This document shows positions 58,452-64,000 of a stretch of DNA of 64,000 bases, piece after piece. The position numbers were made by a program, and so were the translations under genes. The stretch lies in the NCBI GenBank assembly GCA_963843365.1, contig CAWJKG010000002.1, positions 1,178,001 to 1,242,000 of the forward strand, read 5' to 3'. The notes beneath the pieces were generated by a model. That model made no database searches and had not been told where the DNA came from. It saw only the letters and a list, made by a program, of their open reading frames with translations. The DNA comes from Bog-473 sp963843365. Lineage in GTDB: Bacteria > Actinomycetota > Acidimicrobiia > Acidimicrobiales > RAAP-2. Every line of letters begins with the position of its first letter. Within the stretch, counting starts at the first letter, position 1.

Positions 58452-59839
58452 ATGGACGGGGCGCGCGGGGGGACGGGCTGTGGGCGCCGCATCACCGGGC
58501 CTTGACCCTGGGCCTCGTGCTCACCGTGACCTTCGTCGCCTCGGAGGCCCTGGCCGTCGTCACGGTGATGCCACTGGTGGCCCACGATCTGCACGGGCTG
58601 GCGCTCTACGGCTGGGTCTTCTCGTCCTTCCAATTGGCCAGCCTCGTCGGCATTGTCGCGGCCGGGCGCGACGCCGACCGGCACGGCCCCGCCCGGCCCT
58701 ACCTCGCCGGGCTGATCCTGTTCGCGGCGGGCCTGCTGGCGGCGGGCCTGGCTCCCTTCATGTGGGTGCTCGTCGCCGGACGTTGCCTGCAGGGGTTGGG
58801 CGCGGGTGCCGTGCCCGCGGTGGCCTACGTCGCCATCGGGCGCAGCCTGCGGGAGGCGCAACGGGCCCGCATGATGGCGGTCCTGTCGACCGCGTGGGTG
58901 GTTCCCGGGATCATCGGTCCCGGGCTGGCCGCCGCCGTGGCCCACCTGTTCGGGTGGCGCTGGGTCTTCCTCGGCCTCATCCCTGTGGTGGCCGTGGCCG
59001 GCCCGATCGCGGTCCCGGCGCTGATCCGCCTCGGCCGGACGGACGCACCACCGGCCGAGGAACACCGGATTCTCGACGCCGTGCGCTGCGCGGCCGGCGC
59101 CGCGCTGGTCCTGGGCGCCCTCGGCGCACACGACCTGTTGCTCGGGGTGGGCCTGTCCGCCCTCGGCGTGGTGGTCGCCGCCGCACCGCTGCAGCGCCTT
59201 CTCCCCCCCGGCACGCTGCGCGCCGCGCCCGGCCTCCCTGCCACCATCTTGAGCCGGGGCCTCCTCACGTTCGCCTTCTTCGGTGCGGATGCCTACGTCA
59301 CGCTGACCATCACGACGCTGCGCGGCCACAGCACCCTGATGGCCGGCGCTGTCGTCACCGCTTCCACCCTGGCCTGGACGGTCGGCAGCTGGGTGCAGGC
59401 GCGGCTCAACGACCGGTGGGAGGGCGCACGCCTCGTGCGGACGGGCCTCGTCCTGATTTTGCTCGGGACGGCCGGCATGGTGTGGCAACTGCGCCCCGGG
59501 GTCCCGGTCGGAGAGGCCTTCGTCGCGTGGTCGGTGGCGGGGTTCGGGATGGGCCTGAGCTACGCGCCGATCTCGCTCATGATGCTCCGGGCCGCCCCGC
59601 CGGGCCGGGAGGGCTGGGCCTCGGCCTCGCTCAACCTGGCGGACGTGCTGGGGATCGCGCTCGGTGTCGGCGTCGGCGGTGCCGCCGTGGCGGCCTTCGC
59701 GCAAGGCACGCGGCCCGTCGCCGGCGGGGTGGTCGTCGCCTATGCGGTCGCCGGGCTCGCCGCCGTCGTGGCGCTGGTCATCGTGCCCCGACTGCCGGGG
59801 TCGCTGGCGCGGCAGCCGAAGGCGCCGCTCAGCCGATAG
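58452..59839 (+). CDS. MFS transporter (DHA2-like), frameshifted near start
   Basis: A major-facilitator efflux-type protein of about 462 residues with 12-14 helices. It has LGLVLTVTFVASEALAVVTV, the motif A region GRDADRHGPARP, motif C-like WVVPGIIGPGLAAAVAHLFG and a mid-protein LTFAFFGADAYVTLTITTL. The natural start, ATG 58452, is out of frame only because a G run at 58467-58472 has six bases. Seven would give MDGARGGDGLWAPHHRALTL, the typical N-terminus. The 3' end overlaps the convergent pheA gene by 11 bases. The substrate is probably a drug or toxic metabolite. Confidence 0.85.
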
Positions 59840-60761
59840 CGCCGCGGATGGCGCGCAGCCAGGCGTCCGCAGCCTGCCACGCCGCGTCCGCCTGTCGTCG
59901 CTGTTCGGGCCCGTGCTCGCCCGCGGCCGGGTACGACCCCAGGAACTTCACGCCGGCCAACCCGGCATGGAGATCGCGCAGGCAGTCGGCCACCACCTCG
60001 TCGCCCACATGGCCCGCCAGGTCGATGACGAAGCAGTAGTCACCGAGTGCCTGCTTGGTCGGGCGCGACTCGAGCTTGGTCAGGTTGATGTTGCGCGCCG
60101 CGAACTGCCCGAGGATCCCGTGCAGGCTCCCCGGGTGGTCGGCCCGCTGGAAGCACACGATGCTCGTCTTGTCATGCCCCGTCGGCACCGGCACGTGCGT
60201 CCGGCCCACGAGGACGAACCGGGTCTGGTTCTCGGGGTGGTCCTCGACGTCCTCCGCCACGATCTGGAGGCCGTAGCGCTCCGCCGCCAGTCTCGGCGCA
60301 ATGGCGGCCTCGCCGGCCGCGCCGGACTCGCCCAGCAGCCGGGCCGCGTCGGCGGTCGAGTTCGCGGCACGCTGCTCGGCCCCGGGCAGGGTGTGGGCCA
60401 GGTACCGCTGGCACTGGGCCAGCGCGTGGGGGTAGGACGAGACGGCGCGGATGTCGCCGATGTGCGTGCCGGCCGGCGCCATGAGGTGCAGGTGGATGTC
60501 CATGACGACCTCGCGCTGAATGTGCAGGTCGACGTCGTGGATGAGCCCGTCGATGGTGGCGCTCACGGTCCCCTCGATGCCGTTCTCGATGGGCACGAAG
60601 CCGAAGTCCACCTCGCCCCGGGCCACGCTCTCGAGCACCGCCGCGATGGAGACGAAGGCCCGCAAATCTGCCGCGGCGAGGTCCGGTTGGGTCAGGAGGG
60701 CTTCCTGGGTGAAGGTGGCCTCCGGGCCGAAGAAGGCCACCGAGGTCGCAGGGGGGTTCAC
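59829..60761 (-). CDS. pheA: Prephenate dehydratase
   Basis: A 310-residue enzyme converting prephenate to phenylpyruvate in phenylalanine synthesis. The catalytic part contains VAFFGPEATFTQEAL, FGFVPIENGIEGTVSATIDG and NQTRFVLVGR (the TRF motif with the key Thr). The ACT regulatory domain follows with GSLHGILGQFAARNINLTKL, then ESRPTKQALGDYCFVID, which holds the ESRP Phe-binding motif. So it should be feedback-inhibited by phenylalanine. GTG start at 60761. It is divergent from larB across 23 bases. Confidence 0.95.
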   Translation of the reverse strand: MNPPATSVAFFGPEATFTQEALLTQPDLAAADLRAFVSIAAVLESVARGEVDFGFVPIENGIEGTVSATIDGLIHDVDLHIQREVVMDIHLHLMAPAGTHIGDIRAVSSYPHALAQCQRYLAHTLPGAEQRAANSTADAARLLGESGAAGEAAIAPRLAAERYGLQIVAEDVEDHPENQTRFVLVGRTHVPVPTGHDKTSIVCFQRADHPGSLHGILGQFAARNINLTKLESRPTKQALGDYCFVIDLAGHVGDEVVADCLRDLHAGLAGVKFLGSYPAAGEHGPEQRRQADAAWQAADAWLRAIRGAIG

Positions 60762-60784
60762 AGTTGGGCAGGATAGAGCAGGTC

Positions 60785-61546
60785 ATGGACGCCTCCTCGC
60801 TTCGCGCGCTCATCGCTGACGTCGCCGCCGGCCGCTGCCCACCCGACGACGCCGTCCGGCGGCTGCGGCGCCTCCCCTACTCGGACCTGGGGTTCGCCCG
60901 CGTCGACCAGCACCGCGATCTCCGCCTCGGGCTGCCCGAGGCGGTCTACGGCCCGGGCAAGACGCCGGCGCACTGCGCCGAGGTGGTCGTCGATCTGTTG
61001 GGGGCGAGCGACGGCCCCGTCCTGGTGACCCGGGCGACGGAGGACCAGGTGAAGGCCGTGACGGCCGCCGCCGCCGCCTTCGGCCTGGAGCCGAGTGCGG
61101 TGGCGGGGACCGGTCCGCACTCGACCGTCGTCTTCCGCCCGGGGCCCCGCAAGGAGGGCACGGTCGTCGTCATCACCGCGGGCACGGCCGACCTGCCCGT
61201 CGCCACCGAGTGCACCGCCGTCCTGGGCGCGCTCGGATTCGACCCCGCACAGCTGACCGACTGCGGCGTGGCGGGGCTGCACCGACTCCTGGCCGAGCTC
61301 GACACGCTCGCCATGGCCGATGCCGTGGTGGTCATCGCCGGCATGGAGGGTGCGCTGGCCAGCGTGGTAGGGGGGCTCACACCGGCTCCCGTCGTCGCCG
61401 TCCCGACGAGCACGGGGTACGGGGCTGCCTTCGAGGGGGTGACGGCGCTGCTCACCATGCTCTCCGCCTGCTCCTCGGGCATCACCGTGGTCGGAATCGA
61501 CAACGGGTACGGCGCCGCCTGCGCCGTCGCCCGCACGCTGCCATGA
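60785..61546 (+). CDS. larB: LarB, nickel-pincer cofactor carboxylase/hydrolase
   Basis: A 253-residue protein. The C-terminal PurE-like domain shows VVVITAGTADLPVATECTAV, DCGVAGLHRLL, VVVIAGMEGALASVVGGL and VPTSTGYGAAFEG. LarB carboxylates the nicotinic-acid adenine dinucleotide pyridinium ring and cleaves the phosphoanhydride bond in the first step of making the nickel-pincer cofactor of lactate racemase. The N-terminal LPYSDLGFARVDQHRDLRLG is also typical. ATG 60785 is chosen. The larC start overlaps its stop (ATGA). Confidence 0.93.
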   Translation: MDASSLRALIADVAAGRCPPDDAVRRLRRLPYSDLGFARVDQHRDLRLGLPEAVYGPGKTPAHCAEVVVDLLGASDGPVLVTRATEDQVKAVTAAAAAFGLEPSAVAGTGPHSTVVFRPGPRKEGTVVVITAGTADLPVATECTAVLGALGFDPAQLTDCGVAGLHRLLAELDTLAMADAVVVIAGMEGALASVVGGLTPAPVVAVPTSTGYGAAFEGVTALLTMLSACSSGITVVGIDNGYGAACAVARTLP

Positions 61547-62760
61547 CCGATCAGGGCGCGGGCCCGACCACGGTCGCCTGGTTCCACTGCTTCGCCGGCA
61601 TCGCGGGCGACATGGCGCTGGGCTCCCTCGTCGACGCCGGCGCCGACATCGCAGAGGTGCGCGCCCTCCTCGACCGCCTGGACCTTCCCGGGTGGCACCT
61701 CGAATTCGAGGACGGCATCCGCGGTGGCATCGCCTGCACCCGCGCTCTCGTCGGGGGCGACGACGTGGTGGTGCGCACCCACGGCGTGATCGCGGCCCTG
61801 ATCGCGCAGGCGACGTTGCCGGCGCGGGTGGCGGCGCGCGCCCAGGCGGTCTTCGCCGCGCTGGCCTCGGTGGAGTCGGCGCTGCACCGCCGCCCGGTGG
61901 ACCAGGTCCATTTCCACGAGGTGGGCGGACACGACGCCATCATCGACGTCGTGGGGACCGCCGCCGCGCTCGAGGTGCTCGGCGTGGACGAGGTGTGCGC
62001 CTCCGCCGTGGCCACGGGGACCGGCATGGTGCGCAGCGCGCACGGGCGCCTCCCCAACCCGGCGCCGGCCACCGTCCGCCTGCTCGAGGGCATCCCGTCC
62101 TACGGGCGCGACGTCCCGATTGAGCTCACCACTCCCACGGGTGCCGCGCTGCTGGCGGGGCTGGCCACGAGCTTCGGACCGCTGCCCGACATGACGGTCT
62201 CGTCGTCGGGCTTCGGTGCCGGCGCGGGCGAAATGGACGACCTGCCCAACTGCACGCAGGTCGTGGTCGGCCGGCGGGCGGACCGGCCGCCGGCCGGTCC
62301 CGGGCAGGGCGCGCTCCTCCTCGAGACGAACCTCGACGACGTCACCGGCGAGCAGTTGGGCCTCGCCGTCGCGTCGGCACTCCAGGACGGCGCGCTCGAC
62401 GCCTGGGTGAGTCCCGTCACCATGAAGAAGGGCCGGCCCGGCCACGTCCTCCACGTGCTGACGGACGCCATGGGTGTCGAGGCACAGCGCGCCGGCATGG
62501 AGCGGCTCACCGGGACCATGGGCATCCGCGCCACCGCGGTCGAGCGCTGGCCGGTCGCCCGCGCCCTGCACCAGGTAACGGTCGACGGCATGACCATCCG
62601 CATGAAGGTCACCCGCGGGCGGGCCAAGCCCGAATTCGACGACGTGGCGCTGGTGGCGGCCAAGACAGGCGCCGCGCCCCACGAGGTGGCCAGCCGCGCC
62701 GAGGAAGCCTGGCGCGCCTCGGCTGGATCGGCCCCGAGCCCGGAAGACACGCCGGCCTGA
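61543..62760 (+). CDS. larC: LarC, nickel insertion protein (single frame)
   Basis: A 405-residue protein that inserts nickel, at the cost of CTP, into the pincer cofactor. It has WFHCFAGIAGDMALGSLVDA, VDQVHFHEVGGHDAIIDVVG, TPTGAALLAGLA and, in the second half, ETNLDDVTGEQLG and MKKGRPGHVLHVL. In Lactobacillus, larC is made by a programmed frameshift; here both halves are in one continuous frame. The start overlaps the larB stop. The sulfur-inserting larE and racemase larA are not in the window. Confidence 0.93.
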   Translation: MTDQGAGPTTVAWFHCFAGIAGDMALGSLVDAGADIAEVRALLDRLDLPGWHLEFEDGIRGGIACTRALVGGDDVVVRTHGVIAALIAQATLPARVAARAQAVFAALASVESALHRRPVDQVHFHEVGGHDAIIDVVGTAAALEVLGVDEVCASAVATGTGMVRSAHGRLPNPAPATVRLLEGIPSYGRDVPIELTTPTGAALLAGLATSFGPLPDMTVSSSGFGAGAGEMDDLPNCTQVVVGRRADRPPAGPGQGALLLETNLDDVTGEQLGLAVASALQDGALDAWVSPVTMKKGRPGHVLHVLTDAMGVEAQRAGMERLTGTMGIRATAVERWPVARALHQVTVDGMTIRMKVTRGRAKPEFDDVALVAAKTGAAPHEVASRAEEAWRASAGSAPSPEDTPA

Positions 62761-64000
62761 TGGCGAGCGCGATGTTCGACTACGACGAGGCGATGACCGA
62801 CCTGATTGTGGCGGCGTGCCGCGAGCGCTTGTCGTGGGATCCGGTGACCCTCGACTTCGGCGGCCTCGTCGAGTCACTCGATGCCGAGCTGGCCGGGCTC
62901 ATGCGGCCCGAGGGAAACGACGCCGAGCGGGTGCTGCAGCTGTTCATCGACAAGCTGTCCACGGCGGTGGTCTCGTGCGACAGCCCGCGCTTCTTGTCCT
63001 TCATCCCGGCTGCGCCGACGAAGGCCTCTCTCCTCTTCGACATGTTCGTGTCCTGCTCGTCACTGCACGGCACGTCCTGGCTCGAGGCGGCCGGGGTCGT
63101 CGTGGCCGAGAACCAGGCCCTCGCCGTCCTCGCCGCACAGGCCGGGCTGCCCGAGGGAGCCGGCGGCTGCTTCGTGGCGGGCGGTTCGGCCGGCAACCTC
63201 TCCGCGCTGATGGTGGCGCGCGACACGGCCGGATACCGCCACAACTCGAATCCGCCCCTCCGCCCGCTCGTGGCCCTGAGCGAGGACGCCCACTCCTCCG
63301 TCGGGAAGGCGCTCCACGTCTTGGGAGTGGGCACGCTGACCGTGCCGACCGACGACCACCGATTGACCGGATCGGCACTCCGCGCCGCGCTCGAGGCTGA
63401 CGCGCGCCGCGACGACGTCATAGGCGTCGTGGCCACGGCGGGCACGACGAACGCCGGGATCGTCGACGACCTCGACGGCGTGGCCGACGTCGCGGCCGCC
63501 CATGGGTTGTGGTTTCACATCGACGGCGCGTACGGCGGGGCTGCGGCTCTCTTCGCCCCGTCGGTGCGGGACCAGTTCACCGGCTTCCACCGGGCCGACT
63601 CGTTCATCGTCGACCCCCACAAGTGGCTCTTCGCGCCGTTCGACTGCGCCGCCCTCCTCTATCGCCAACCGAACCTGGCCAAGGCGGTCCACACCCAGGA
63701 CGCCCAGTACCTCGAGGTGCTGCACAGCCAGAACCCCGAGGAATGGAACCCGAGCGACTACGCCTTCCACCTCACCCGGCGCGCCCGCGGGCTGCCCCTC
63801 TGGTTCTCGCTGGCGGTCAACGGGTTGGACGCCTACCGCGCCGCGGTGGAGGCGGGCCTGGTCATGGCCCAGCGGGCCGCCGAACGCATTGCGGACTCGC
63901 CCCACGTCGAGCTGGTGCGCCCGCCCGGGCTCTCCATCGTCCTGTTCCGCCGGCTCGGCTGGTCCAAGCTCGACTACGAGGAGTGGTCGGCGCGCCTGCT
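62760..64000 (+). CDS. PLP-dependent group II decarboxylase (3' truncated)
   Basis: The ATG overlaps the larC stop as TGATG. The visible 413 residues carry the group II fold: FLSFIPAAPTKASLLFDMFV, GGSAGNLSALMVAR, the PLP-contacting Asp in WFHIDGAYGGAA and the Schiff-base Lys in FIVDPHKWLFAPFDCA (near residue 288). Relatives decarboxylate aromatic amino acids, glutamate or diaminobutyrate. The frame is open to the window end, so the C-terminus is missing. Its translational coupling to larC is unusual and may reflect only gene order. Confidence 0.9.
   Translation, partial: MASAMFDYDEAMTDLIVAACRERLSWDPVTLDFGGLVESLDAELAGLMRPEGNDAERVLQLFIDKLSTAVVSCDSPRFLSFIPAAPTKASLLFDMFVSCSSLHGTSWLEAAGVVVAENQALAVLAAQAGLPEGAGGCFVAGGSAGNLSALMVARDTAGYRHNSNPPLRPLVALSEDAHSSVGKALHVLGVGTLTVPTDDHRLTGSALRAALEADARRDDVIGVVATAGTTNAGIVDDLDGVADVAAAHGLWFHIDGAYGGAAALFAPSVRDQFTGFHRADSFIVDPHKWLFAPFDCAALLYRQPNLAKAVHTQDAQYLEVLHSQNPEEWNPSDYAFHLTRRARGLPLWFSLAVNGLDAYRAAVEAGLVMAQRAAERIADSPHVELVRPPGLSIVLFRRLGWSKLDYEEWSARL

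Noticed and set aside
57365..59839. An 824-residue open frame containing the MFS transporter
   Set aside because: Its first 360 codons run antisense through the amidohydrolase. The MFS start is at 58452 after correcting a short G run.
61543..62760. Programmed frameshift in larC as in Lactobacillus
   Set aside because: Both halves of LarC are in one uninterrupted frame.

Overview
The window is about 64 kb of very GC-rich DNA with dense genes, many GTG starts and frequent ATGA/GTGA overlaps. Several features point to an actinomycete: an IdeR/DtxR-type iron box, a DevR-like response regulator, a class E-like sortase, an MutT1-like Nudix gene beside a CYTH/CHAD gene, and a mycobacterial-type BCAA-like ABC importer. 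The 42-residue 'YWLVASDGGIFSYG' repeats and the general gene content suggest Acidimicrobiia. This placement is inferred from protein flavour, not from a marker-gene tree.

Layout. 0-2.7 kb: a SurE fragment, then a DoxX-like membrane protein with a Met-rich tail and an exported domain. 2.8-4.0 kb: an iron-type substrate-binding lipoprotein behind an IdeR-like box. 4.0-11.6 kb (minus strand): a probable vitamin B12 capture operon. It starts with a cobalamin riboswitch and then encodes a secreted alpha/alpha-toroid protein, a membrane-anchored DUF4430-like protein, EcfT, a double EcfA ATPase, EcfS and a BtuF-like protein. 11.7-18 kb: a hydrolase, a lipoprotein, a CoA-transferase, a DevR-like regulator, a universal stress protein and a zinc alcohol dehydrogenase. 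18-26.4 kb: Nudix, CYTH/CHAD, EthD, a sortase locus with two low-complexity secreted proteins, and a TauE transporter. 26.5-36.7 kb: PhyH, DUF1801, 5-oxoprolinase genes pxpA and a pxpB-pxpC fusion behind an Lhr helicase, a methyltransferase and a patatin. 36.7-46 kb: an unknown gene pair, TypA, tRNA-Ser, a large conserved protein of unknown function, a DUF6159 membrane protein, an oxidoreductase and a sulfotransferase. 46-53 kb: a Liv-type ABC importer with a fused LivH-LivM permease behind a KstR-like palindrome, then two related coiled-coil membrane proteins, one fused to a GH43 propeller. 53-60.8 kb: a 5'-3' exonuclease, an ECF sigma/YCII/reductase operon, an amidohydrolase with two VOC proteins, an MFS transporter and prephenate dehydratase. 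60.8-64 kb: larB, larC and a PLP decarboxylase cut by the window end.

The strongest biological story is the B12 operon. A toroid protein and a DUF4430-like protein are the two domain types that make up animal intrinsic factor and transcobalamin. Here they are separate exported proteins under a B12 riboswitch, next to an ECF importer.

Caution on sequence quality: about 20 conserved genes are broken by single-base frameshifts, several in G or C runs. One-base corrections restore family-typical protein in every case I worked through. I read this as uncorrected assembly indels, so frameshifted genes are given as single features with approximate break points.
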